From an uncultured beta proteobacterium (GTDB lineage Bacteria > Pseudomonadota > Gammaproteobacteria > Burkholderiales > Burkholderiaceae_B): a stretch of DNA of 19,744 nucleotides. Positions 8,376 through 15,110 of this stretch are shown one piece after another. The translations under genes were made by a program, and so were the position numbers. Where the stretch lies: the NCBI GenBank assembly GCA_903929925.1, contig CAIYWO010000064.1, positions 1 through 19,744 on the forward strand, read 5' to 3'. Position 1 is the stretch's first letter, and each line of letters begins with the position of its first letter. A model generated the notes under the pieces. That model was not told where the DNA came from, searched no databases, and saw only the letters and a list, made by a program, of their open reading frames with translations.

Positions 8376-8620
8376 ACGCTTGAGGTGTCACAACTGAGCT
8401 CGGGCTGCGTGCAAACGTGGCGAGCCAGTTGTACAGCATTACGTACGCCCATCTTGTAAAAGATTCTTGCTCGGTGTGCTTCTACGGTGCGCATCGAAAT
8501 ACCAAGCTCGATTGCGATCAGCTTGTTCGATTTGCCTTCAGCAACCGGATGAATGACGTCGCGCTCACGCGCTGTCAGTGCTTTCCAACCCGCCCCGTTC
8601 GTTTCGTCAACATGCTTCAT
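8351..8620 (-). CDS. Stand-alone LuxR/FixJ-type DNA-binding protein
   Basis: An 89-residue protein made almost only of a LuxR-family helix-turn-helix domain (about residues 15-68: LTARERDVIHPVAEGKSNK, then AIELGISMRTVEAHRARI and FYKMGVRNAVQLARHV). The pattern is that of the FixJ/NarL C-terminal output domain. There is no receiver or ligand domain and none is encoded nearby on this strand. The tail after residue 69 is polar with no recognisable domain. An ATG six codons upstream (8638) exists, but GGAGG six bases before 8620 favours the shorter form. It may be a small regulator acting without phosphorylation, or a remnant of a response regulator; the intact, well-conserved HTH and strong ribosome site argue that it is expressed. 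Target genes are unknown. It converges with the lipoprotein gene, sharing 25 bases. Confidence 0.85.
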   Translation of the reverse strand: MKHVDETNGAGWKALTARERDVIHPVAEGKSNKLIAIELGISMRTVEAHRARIFYKMGVRNAVQLARHVCTQPELSCDTSSVQEQFGEV

Positions 8621-8626
8621 GCTGCC

Positions 8627-8631
8627 CCTCC
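8627..8631 (-). promoter_or_regulatory. Ribosome binding site of the LuxR-type gene
   Basis: GGAGG on the minus strand, six bases before the ATG at 8620. It favours that start over the in-frame ATG at 8638, which the site would lie inside. Confidence 0.8.
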
Positions 8632-8678
8632 GTTTCATGACGAAGAGCAGTCTGGCACACGGAGATAGGAACGAACAG

Positions 8679-8694
8679 CTGTCAAATCTGACAG
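8679..8694. repeat. Perfect inverted repeat upstream of the LuxR-type gene
   Basis: CTGTCA-AATC-TGACAG, a 6-bp perfect dyad with a 4-base centre, lies about 60 bases before the regulator start and about 35 bases after panC. It could be an operator for the regulator's own promoter or a weak hairpin at the end of the panC transcript. On the minus strand it contains TTGACA, but no -10 box sits at the right distance. Confidence 0.4.
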
Positions 8695-8705
8695 GCGGAA
8701 TAACC

Positions 8706-8730
8706 CTAGGTACCTCTTGACAGTGCCTAG
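8706..8730 (-). terminator. Possible weak terminator hairpin over the panC stop
   Basis: CTAGGCAC and GTACCTAG (minus strand) pair over 8 positions with one mismatch around a 9-base loop, straddling the panC stop codon at 8727-8729. No run of T follows, so this is at best a weak or factor-assisted end signal. Confidence 0.3.
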
Positions 8731-9569
8731 AGCTCTAAATTGTCAATCAGGCGTGTCGCACCAAGCTTGGCAGCCGCCAATACCACGAGCGGCTCACCGG
8801 CGAGCATCTCCGCCTGTGACGGCTTATGCAGATCACGGCGACGGCGAATTGCGATGTAATCGACTAGCCAGCCACGAGACTGCAAATAGTTTGTAGCCTC
8901 TTGCTCAAGCAAGGCAGCATCTGCGGCACCCGCACGCACCTTTGCCTGCATGATGCGCAATTGCGCAAACAGCTGTGGTGCCTCAGTGCGCTCGGTGGGT
9001 TGCAGATAGACGTTACGTGATGACAGCGCAAGCCCGTCCTCGGCACGAACGGTCTCATGCGCAAGAATTTCAACAGGCAACTGAAACTGCCGGCACATAT
9101 TTCGGATAACCATCAGCTGCTGGTAATCTTTTTTTCCAAACACAGCCACCCGAGGCTGCACACAAGAAAACAATTTAAGAACAACGGTACTGACGCCGCC
9201 AAAAAAGCCCGGGCGGCACTCGCCTTCAAGAATGTCGCCAAGCTCTTGTGGTGGCTGCACACGATAGTTTTGTGGCTCTGGATACAACTCACTTTCATTC
9301 GGCGCGAACAATACATAGACGTTTCGATCGCGCTCTAACTTGGCGATATCATCGCGCAATGTACGAGGGTATCTATCAAAGTCTTCATTCGGCCCAAACT
9401 GCAAGCGATTCACAAAAATGCTCGCGACTACAGGGTCGCCGTGCTGGCGAGCCAGCTTCATCAAGGCCAGATGACCTTCATGAAGATTGCCCATCGTCGG
9501 GACAAACGACACACGCAACTGACCTCTAAGCTGATCGCGTAATTCTTCGATCGTGTGTACGACTTTCAA
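8727..9569 (-). CDS. panC: Pantothenate synthetase (pantoate-beta-alanine ligase)
   Basis: Cytoplasmic enzyme that joins pantoate and beta-alanine with ATP, via a pantoyl-adenylate, to make pantothenate (vitamin B5), the precursor of CoA. The 280-residue protein has the nucleotide-binding PTMGNLHEGH at residues 24-33, FVNRLQFGPNEDFDRYPR, the GKKDYQQ motif at 145-151 and LSSRN at 182-186. Length and motifs are complete. The start codon is TTG at 9569, supported by GGAG six bases upstream, and no in-frame ATG is available before it. It is the last gene of a DUF3460-scpA-panC operon, 30 bases after scpA. panB and panD are not in the window. The protein begins MKVVHTIEELR, the usual start for the family, supporting the choice. 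Confidence 0.97.
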   Translation of the reverse strand: MKVVHTIEELRDQLRGQLRVSFVPTMGNLHEGHLALMKLARQHGDPVVASIFVNRLQFGPNEDFDRYPRTLRDDIAKLERDRNVYVLFAPNESELYPEPQNYRVQPPQELGDILEGECRPGFFGGVSTVVLKLFSCVQPRVAVFGKKDYQQLMVIRNMCRQFQLPVEILAHETVRAEDGLALSSRNVYLQPTERTEAPQLFAQLRIMQAKVRAGAADAALLEQEATNYLQSRGWLVDYIAIRRRRDLHKPSQAEMLAGEPLVVLAAAKLGATRLIDNLEL

Positions 9570-9575
9570 TAGATT

Positions 9576-9579
9576 CTCC
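9576..9579 (-). promoter_or_regulatory. Ribosome binding site of panC
   Basis: GGAG on the minus strand, six bases before the TTG at 9569; it supports this rare start codon. Confidence 0.7.
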
Positions 9580-9599
9580 GGAGACGCGAGACGCTTGGC

Positions 9600-10478
9600 C
9601 TACGTGGCAGCGCTGGTGTAAGCCAAGCGCACATAGATAGGCGCGTAGGGTTCAGCCTGAGTAATTTCGAGCAAGGACTCACGAGAGAGCTCAAGCAAGG
9701 CCAAGAAATGCACGACGACGACCGCGACAGCAGCTCCCTCGGCAATACGCTCCATGAACAACTGACCAAACTCAATAAATCGCACATCAGATAAGCGACG
9801 CAGAATATGTGTCATATGATCACGCACAGATAACTGTTCACGCGTGATGTGATGATGGGCGTTGAGTTTCGCGCGCTTAAGGATATCAATCCAGGCCTGG
9901 CGCAAGTCTTCGACACTCACGTCAGGCAACGCACGCTCAATGCGCAAATCAGCAAAAGCCTGCGCCCGCTGAAAATCCCTTCCGAGTTGCGGGAGGGCAT
10001 CCAGCTGCTGCGCAGCAAGCTTCATCTTTTCGTACTCAAGCAAACGACGAACCAGTTCAGCACGTGGATCTTCTGGTTCTTCGCCCGACTCGGTCTTTTT
10101 GACCGGCAACAACATTCTGGCTTTGATTTCGATCAGCATCGCAGCCATCAGCAAATATTCTGCCGCTAGCTCCAGGTTGTGCATACGAATTTGATCGACG
10201 TACGACAAATATTGCCGCGTCACTTCGGCCATCGGGATGTCGAGTACGTTGAAGTTTTGCTTGCGAATCAAATAAAGCAATAAGTCCAACGGGCCTTGAA
10301 ACGTCTCAAGAAAAACCTCTAGCGCGTCAGGCGGGATGTACAAATCCGTCGGCAACGCGAACAACGGCTCACCATAGAGCCGGGCAAGCGCGACGGTATC
10401 CACCACATCGGGGGTTGTGTCGACAGAGGGCTCTACGAGCGCCTCAAGACTTTCACCGGAAACCTGAGCCGAATTCAT
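9600..10478 (-). CDS. scpA: Segregation and condensation protein A (kleisin ScpA)
   Basis: Kleisin subunit of the SMC-ScpA-ScpB complex, which organises and segregates the chromosome on the nucleoid. The 292-residue protein has an extra N-terminal stretch of about 50 residues, then the conserved kleisin start FQGPLDLLLYLIRKQNFNVLDI, followed by EYLLMAAMLIEIKARMLLP and the C-terminal winged-helix part (VVVVHFLALLELSRE...). The N-terminal stretch is acidic and variable. It begins ATG five bases after the DUF3460 stop and is followed 30 bases later by panC, an order I know from Burkholderiales genomes. scpB and smc are elsewhere. The role in segregation is well supported by family; nothing unusual is seen in the domain. 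Confidence 0.96.
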   Translation of the reverse strand: MNSAQVSGESLEALVEPSVDTTPDVVDTVALARLYGEPLFALPTDLYIPPDALEVFLETFQGPLDLLLYLIRKQNFNVLDIPMAEVTRQYLSYVDQIRMHNLELAAEYLLMAAMLIEIKARMLLPVKKTESGEEPEDPRAELVRRLLEYEKMKLAAQQLDALPQLGRDFQRAQAFADLRIERALPDVSVEDLRQAWIDILKRAKLNAHHHITREQLSVRDHMTHILRRLSDVRFIEFGQLFMERIAEGAAVAVVVVHFLALLELSRESLLEITQAEPYAPIYVRLAYTSAAT

Positions 10479-10483
10479 TGAGC

Positions 10484-10672
10484 CTAGTTGTTCTGATAAA
10501 CGTACGGAGTCTGACGCACGCGGGCCTGCTTAAAGCCTTCAGCCAGCTCTGGGTCCTGGGCCTTATCCCACAAACGCGCCCGACCATCTCGCTGTCGTTG
10601 CTCAACGTCAGGATGGCTGGATTTATAGGATTGAAGGAACTGCGTAATTTCGGAGGTGTATTGCTCGGCCAT
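10484..10672 (-). CDS. DUF3460 family small protein
   Basis: A 62-residue protein with the DUF3460 pattern: MAEQYTSEITQFLQSYKSSHP, then the QRDGRARLWDK core, and a C-terminal YVYQNN. It is soluble, charged and without a signal peptide or membrane segment. Its function is unknown. It is the first gene of the operon with scpA (5-base gap) and panC, and it lies divergently to the MFS pump gene, with 62 bases between their start codons. No good ribosome site precedes the ATG. Family members occur mainly in Burkholderiales next to scpA, which supports the call; any part in chromosome segregation is only a guess from position. Confidence 0.9.
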   Translation of the reverse strand: MAEQYTSEITQFLQSYKSSHPDVEQRQRDGRARLWDKAQDPELAEGFKQARVRQTPYVYQNN

Positions 10673-10690
10673 GGAAGTTCAGCGAAAGGT

Positions 10691-10718
10691 TAGACTGTCG
10701 TCTAGTGTACTGTAGACG
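10691..10718. repeat. Nested inverted repeats between DUF3460 and the MFS pump gene
   Basis: TAGAC (10691-10695), GTCTA (10700-10704) and TAGAC (10713-10717) form alternating arms. The best dyad is CGTCTA (10699-10704), eight bases, then TAGACG (10713-10718), perfect over six pairs. It fills the short divergent promoter region just before the pump start at 10735, which suggests an operator for a repressor or activator. No clear -10/-35 pair can be placed. Confidence 0.45.
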
Positions 10719-10734
10719 CGATCAACTCATCCCC

Positions 10735-12168
10735 ATGCAGCAACCCAATTTACCTAATCTCGACGAACCTGAAGCGGTTCCCGAGAAATCCCGACGAATT
10801 TTGCCGTTTATCGTCGGCTGCGCCCTGCTCATGCAAATGCTTGACGCAACGGTCGTCACGACCGCCTTACCTGCCATGGCACGCGAGTTGGGCTCCAATC
10901 CGATTGAAATGAACCTGGCGATCACTTCCTATCTCATCTCAACCGCCGTCTTTGTGCCAATTAGCGGCTGGGCCGCCGACCGCTACGGAGCAAGAAAAGT
11001 CTTTATCGCAGCGATTTTGCTGTTTTCTCTTGGCTCCCTGACCTGCGCCCTTTCACAAACGCTGTCCCAACTGGTCATTTCCCGCATTGTGCAAGGCCTG
11101 GGCGGGGCGATGATGGTCCCTGTGGGTCGCATCATCTTGTTGCGGACCATTCCAAAACACGAATTGATCAAAGCCATGGCGCTTTTATCGATGCCGGCGC
11201 TCATCGGTCCGATGGCTGGCCCACCCCTTGGCGGCTTCTTGGTGACTTACGCCTCCTGGCACTGGATTTTTCTCATCAACATTCCTATAGGAAGCTTAGG
11301 GATCTGGATGGTGTTGAAGCATGTTCGCGAACTGCCCTCAGATGGCCTGCGTCACCCTCTCGACTTTTGGGGTTTTATCCTGAGTGGCCTGTGTATGGCG
11401 TGCCTCGTAAGCGGCTTCGAAACACTGGGCAATGCAGGGTCATCGTCGGGCCTGAGTATCCTTCTGATGGCACTGGGCTTACTCGCGGGATGGGCGTACA
11501 CACTGCACGCCCGTAAGCACGCAGAACCCATCCTAAATCTATCGCTTCTAAAAATTCAGACTTTCAGAACAGCCTTACTGGCAGGCAATCTTTGCCGCTT
11601 CAGTATCGGTGCAACGCCCTACCTTCTGGCGCTTTTGTTGCAAGTTGGCTTTGGCATGAGCGCGCTGGCAGCCGGACTCATCACGTTTGCTGGCGCCGTG
11701 GGCTCCTTAGCGATGAAAATGGCTGCGCCCCGGATTCTTAACCGCTGGGGCTATCGACGGGTACTGACGATCAACGCGATCTTTACCGGGCTGAGCCTCA
11801 TGATCTGCGCAAGCTTCACACAAGAGACGCCGGGCTTATTGATGATGGCAATCCTGTTACTAGGCGGATTCTTCAGATCTTTACAATTTACTGCCGTCAA
11901 TACACTCGCCTATGCCGATATCAACCAGACGGACATGAGCCGTGCAAGCAGTTTCGCCGCAATGGGTCAGCAACTCGGCATCAGCCTAGGTGTTGGGGTC
12001 GCTGCAGAAACAGTCAGTATCTGTATGTCTTTGCGAGGCTCGCAAACGATCACCCCTCAGGATGTACTGATCGGTTTTGTTGTCATTGGCACGCTCTGCT
12101 CACTTGCGGCGCTTTCTTTTTGGCGGCTCTCGCCAACAGCGGGAGCATCCCTACGCAACAAGGCGTAG
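10735..12168 (+). CDS. MFS multidrug exporter, DHA2 family (MdtD-like)
   Basis: A 477-residue inner-membrane antiporter of the 14-helix DHA2 group, which exports drugs in exchange for protons. Near the start is the DHA2 signature LDATVVTTALP (D37). Motif A GWAADRYGARKVF is at 78-90, the segment QGLGGAMMVPVGR at 120-132, and motif C near 153-170 (ALIGPMAGPPLGGFLV). ASWHWIFLINIPIG and NRWGYRRVLT match E. coli MdtD so closely that an MdtD-like protein is likely. I chose ATG at 10735 over an in-frame GTG ten codons upstream, whose extension would read through the inverted repeats; neither has a clear Shine-Dalgarno. It is divergent from the DUF3460 operon and convergent with the Bug gene (10-base gap). 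In E. coli mdtD follows mdtABC; here the mdtABC genes are about 5 kb away on the other strand. Confidence 0.9.
   Translation: MQQPNLPNLDEPEAVPEKSRRILPFIVGCALLMQMLDATVVTTALPAMARELGSNPIEMNLAITSYLISTAVFVPISGWAADRYGARKVFIAAILLFSLGSLTCALSQTLSQLVISRIVQGLGGAMMVPVGRIILLRTIPKHELIKAMALLSMPALIGPMAGPPLGGFLVTYASWHWIFLINIPIGSLGIWMVLKHVRELPSDGLRHPLDFWGFILSGLCMACLVSGFETLGNAGSSSGLSILLMALGLLAGWAYTLHARKHAEPILNLSLLKIQTFRTALLAGNLCRFSIGATPYLLALLLQVGFGMSALAAGLITFAGAVGSLAMKMAAPRILNRWGYRRVLTINAIFTGLSLMICASFTQETPGLLMMAILLLGGFFRSLQFTAVNTLAYADINQTDMSRASSFAAMGQQLGISLGVGVAAETVSICMSLRGSQTITPQDVLIGFVVIGTLCSLAALSFWRLSPTAGASLRNKA
12151..12168. other. Short hairpin at the end of the MFS gene
   Basis: CTACGC-AACAAG-GCGTAG forms a 6-bp perfect stem ending at the MFS stop codon. 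Because the convergent Bug gene ends ten bases away, it could help end transcripts from both sides, but there is no T run after it on either strand. Confidence 0.3.
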
Positions 12169-12178
12169 TACAAAAGCC

Positions 12179-13195
12179 TTAGTTCACTTGCGCGCCAGAT
12201 AGATTCACGAGATCTTTATATTTATCGAGCTCTTGCTTAACCATTTCAGCGAACTGCGCAGAACTCAGAGGTTTTGCATTGGAACCCATCTCAACCAGAC
12301 GCTTGGAGATCTCGGGGTCGAGGAGAGCTTGTGCGTAAGCTGTGTGCAGTTTCGCAAGCACCGGGGCAGGAGTCCCTGCTGTCGCAAACACGCCAAACCA
12401 AGTACCAATATCGAACGGCTTGATGCCCGCCTGCTCGACAGTCGGCACATCAGGCAGCATGGCCGAGCGTGCAGCCGTCGTCACAGCAAGTGCAACGACT
12501 TTCCCTTCTTTAATCAGCGGCGCCGCAGAAGCAAGATTATCAAACATGAAATCCGATTGCCCAGATAACAATGCGAGCTTGGCTGGGGCAGCACCTTGAT
12601 AAGGAATGTGCACAATCTTGACTTGCGCGCGGGCACCGAGCAATTCACCCGCTAAATGCCCCGCACTACCCGAGCCGCCCGAACCATAGTTCAACTTCCC
12701 CGGATTTGCTTTGGCGTACGCGACTAAATCAGCCATCGTACGTATGTTGTTCTTGTCTGCAAATTCCTTGTTCAGAACCAGAACGTTCGGCACCGATGCT
12801 ACCAAGGCCACTGGAGCGAAATCCTTGACTGCGTCATAAGGGATCTTAGAAAACAACCAGGGGTTGATCGCATGCGTAGCAACGGCACCCATCACGAGCG
12901 TGTAACCATCAGGCTGGGCCTTGGCGATCAGGTCAACACCAATGTTGCCGCCTGCGCCGGGCTTATTTTCAACGATGACAGGCTGGCCAAGAGACACTTT
13001 GACCTTCTCGGCCAAGACCCGAGCAATCGTATCCAACGGCCCACCTGGTGGGTAAGGCACGACAAAACGAATCGGTTTACTCGGCCATTGCGGCTGAGCC
13101 TGTGCGCTTACCGTCACGCCCACACTCAACAGCACCGCACAAGCAAGACTAGACAGCACGAGGCCCCTACGTACTAGACAAAAAGCTTGCTTCAT
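12179..13195 (-). CDS. Bug-family (TctC-type) periplasmic solute-binding protein
   Basis: A 338-residue extracytoplasmic binding protein of the Bug family, which bind carboxylates, amino acids or aromatic acids and often feed TctAB tripartite tricarboxylate transporters. It has a signal peptide (residues 1-33, ending SAQA) and the family motifs WPSKPIRFVVPYPPGGPLDTIAR, VENKPGAGGNIGVD, ADGYT-like QPDGYTLVMG and KIPYDAVKDFAPV. No tctA or tctB gene is adjacent; it starts 22 bases after aapP, with no terminator visible between them, so it is probably transcribed with the amino-acid ABC operon. Bug genes without neighbouring membrane subunits are abundant in Bordetella and relatives. The ligand cannot be read from the sequence, but an acidic amino acid would fit the neighbourhood. 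It converges with the MFS gene. Confidence 0.95.
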   Translation of the reverse strand: MKQAFCLVRRGLVLSSLACAVLLSVGVTVSAQAQPQWPSKPIRFVVPYPPGGPLDTIARVLAEKVKVSLGQPVIVENKPGAGGNIGVDLIAKAQPDGYTLVMGAVATHAINPWLFSKIPYDAVKDFAPVALVASVPNVLVLNKEFADKNNIRTMADLVAYAKANPGKLNYGSGGSGSAGHLAGELLGARAQVKIVHIPYQGAAPAKLALLSGQSDFMFDNLASAAPLIKEGKVVALAVTTAARSAMLPDVPTVEQAGIKPFDIGTWFGVFATAGTPAPVLAKLHTAYAQALLDPEISKRLVEMGSNAKPLSSAQFAEMVKQELDKYKDLVNLSGAQVN

Positions 13196-13217
13196 ATTCA
13201 GGGCCGCCGTTAAAAAA

Positions 13218-13958
13218 TTAGTGCAGGATTTGACTCAGGAACAGCTTCGTACGCTCATTCTGGGGATTATCAAAGAAAGCGTCTGGCGTGTTCTGTTCAA
13301 TGATTTCGCCGCGATCCATGAAAATCACTCGGTCGGCAACTTTGCGTGCGAAACCCATTTCGTGGGTCACGACTAGCATCGTCATTCCAGTGTCTTCGGC
13401 TAAACCAACCATCACGTCAAGCACCTCTTTGACCATCTCTGGATCAAGTGCCGAGGTGGGCTCGTCAAACAACATGACCTTAGGGTCCATACACAACGAA
13501 CGCGCAATCGCGACTCGCTGTTGCTGCCCACCAGACAGCTGGCCTGGGAATTTACTTGCCTGCTCTGCGATGCGAACACGCTCGAGATATTTCATTGCCC
13601 TAGCCTCAGCTTCAGCCTTTGGCGTTTTGAGCACCCAGATCGGTCCGAGAGTCAGATTCTCGAGAACGGTCAAATGCGGGAACAAGTTGAAATGTTGGAA
13701 CACCATGCCTACGTCGCGGCGAATCGCTTCAACATCGCGAATGTCGTTGGTGATCTCGGTACCTTCAACAATGATGTGGCCTTTCTGATGCTCTTCCAGA
13801 CGATTGATGCACCGAATCAGCGTGGACTTGCCCGAACCGGAAGGTCCGCAAATCACGATTCGCTCACCAGGTGCGACGTCCAAATTAATGTTTCGCAACA
13901 CGTGGAACTTGCCATACCACTTGTTGACTTCTTTCATGCTAATGATGGCGTCAGCCAT
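13218..13958 (-). CDS. aapP: General L-amino acid ABC transporter ATP-binding protein
   Basis: The 246-residue ATPase that powers the amino-acid importer from the cytoplasmic side. All ABC motifs are intact: Walker A GPSGSGKST (38-46), Q-loop near residue 88 (MVFQHFN), signature LSGGQQQR (141-148), Walker B VMLFDEP (161-167) and the switch histidine in VVTHEMGF. The sequence NLFPHLTVLENLTLGPI is typical of the polar amino acid (PAAT) group. A GGAG ribosome site lies eight bases before the ATG. It follows aapM by 47 bases and is followed 22 bases later by the Bug binding-protein gene. Together with aapJ, aapQ and aapM it makes a complete importer. Confidence 0.95.
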   Translation of the reverse strand: MADAIISMKEVNKWYGKFHVLRNINLDVAPGERIVICGPSGSGKSTLIRCINRLEEHQKGHIIVEGTEITNDIRDVEAIRRDVGMVFQHFNLFPHLTVLENLTLGPIWVLKTPKAEAEARAMKYLERVRIAEQASKFPGQLSGGQQQRVAIARSLCMDPKVMLFDEPTSALDPEMVKEVLDVMVGLAEDTGMTMLVVTHEMGFARKVADRVIFMDRGEIIEQNTPDAFFDNPQNERTKLFLSQILH

Positions 13959-14005
13959 ACACGATCTCCAGAAATAATTAGCGCCCGGTCGTCACAAACA
14001 CACCG

Positions 14006-15109
14006 TTAGCGTTGATGCTCCGTCGCCAGCCTCTTCTCCAAAGCCTGACTATATTTAGACATCGAATAGCAAAACAGGAAGTAAATAGCCGAGATGAAAA
14101 TGTAAACCTCAACGCTAAACCCGCGCCAGGCCTGATCCACCAACGCAGCTTTTGCTGCTTGGGTCAGATCAAAAATACCAATGATCACGACGAGAGAAGT
14201 GTCTTTGAACAGTGCGATAAATAGTCCAACAAGCGGAGGAATCACAATCTTCAGCGCCTGGGGTAGCACGATCAAACGCATTTGTTGCCAATAGGTCAGC
14301 CCCAACGAATCAGCGCCTTCGAATTGCCCTTTGGGAATGGCCTGTAGGCCGCCGCGAACAGTCTCAGCCATGTAGGCGGCTGCAAACAAGATGATGGCAA
14401 CCTGTGCACGCAACAACTTATCAATCGTCACGCCCTCTGGCAGAAACAAGGGCAACATTACGGCAGACATGAACAGCAAGCTGATGAGCGGGACCCCGCG
14501 AATCAACTCAATGTAGACCACGCAGAGTGTTTTGATTGCCGGCATTTTTGAGCGGCGGCCCAAAGCCAACAGCACGCCCAACGGAAATGCAAACGCAATA
14601 CCAAAAGTCGACAAGATCAAAGTCAGCGGCAAGCCACCCCACCGACTGTTCTCGACGTAGGTCAGGCCAAATACGCCGCCCCACATCAAGACCGCAACGC
14701 TCGACAGCGCGACGATCCACATAAAGAGCAAAGAAATATTCCAGAAACGGCGCACACCGCTCAGGACAATGACACCCACGAGAATCAATGTCGCCAATAA
14801 GGGACGCCACTGCTCCTCGTAAGGATAGACACCAAACAGGATCAGACGATGTTTTTCAACGATCATTGACCAACAGGCGCCCGTCACTTCGCGGCACTCC
14901 TGAGAGGTCTTGGCCGTCGCAGTTGAACTGATCAAAAACCAATCCACCATCGCCGGCACCGTTGCGAACAGCAACCAGACGGACAGAATCGTTAGCAGTG
15001 TGTTGAACGGGGAAGAAAACAGTTGCGTACGCAACCAGTTCCATACCGACAAACGTGAGGACGGCGCTAACTCGGTGCTCGGAGTAGAAACATTAGCTTG
15101 GCTTGTCAT
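14006..15109 (-). CDS. aapM: General L-amino acid ABC transporter permease AapM
   Basis: A 367-residue inner-membrane permease subunit. The N-terminal part has one helix (near residues 35-57), then a periplasmic loop with a cysteine pair (QECREVTGACWSM) and the conserved ILFGVYPYEEQWRP. The C-terminal half carries the PAAT permease core, including ELIRGVPLISLLFM and the ATPase-coupling EAA loop GADSLGLTYWQQMRLIVLPQALKIVIPP. The extended N-terminus is typical of AapM rather than of short HisM-type permeases. It starts one base after the aapQ stop (TAAGATG), showing tight coupling. The AapQ/AapM pair forms the heterodimeric channel. Confidence 0.94.
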   Translation of the reverse strand: MTSQANVSTPSTELAPSSRLSVWNWLRTQLFSSPFNTLLTILSVWLLFATVPAMVDWFLISSTATAKTSQECREVTGACWSMIVEKHRLILFGVYPYEEQWRPLLATLILVGVIVLSGVRRFWNISLLFMWIVALSSVAVLMWGGVFGLTYVENSRWGGLPLTLILSTFGIAFAFPLGVLLALGRRSKMPAIKTLCVVYIELIRGVPLISLLFMSAVMLPLFLPEGVTIDKLLRAQVAIILFAAAYMAETVRGGLQAIPKGQFEGADSLGLTYWQQMRLIVLPQALKIVIPPLVGLFIALFKDTSLVVIIGIFDLTQAAKAALVDQAWRGFSVEVYIFISAIYFLFCYSMSKYSQALEKRLATEHQR

Positions 15110-15110
15110 C

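Noticed and set aside
8717..8722. Plus-strand TTGACA as a promoter -35 box.
   Set aside because: No -10 box lies 16-19 bases downstream and it would fire antisense into panC.
14856..14950. Cysteine pair in the periplasmic loop of AapM as a possible unusual insertion.
   Set aside because: The C-x-n-C loop followed by ILFG-YPY-EQWRP is, from what I know of the family, a usual AapM feature.
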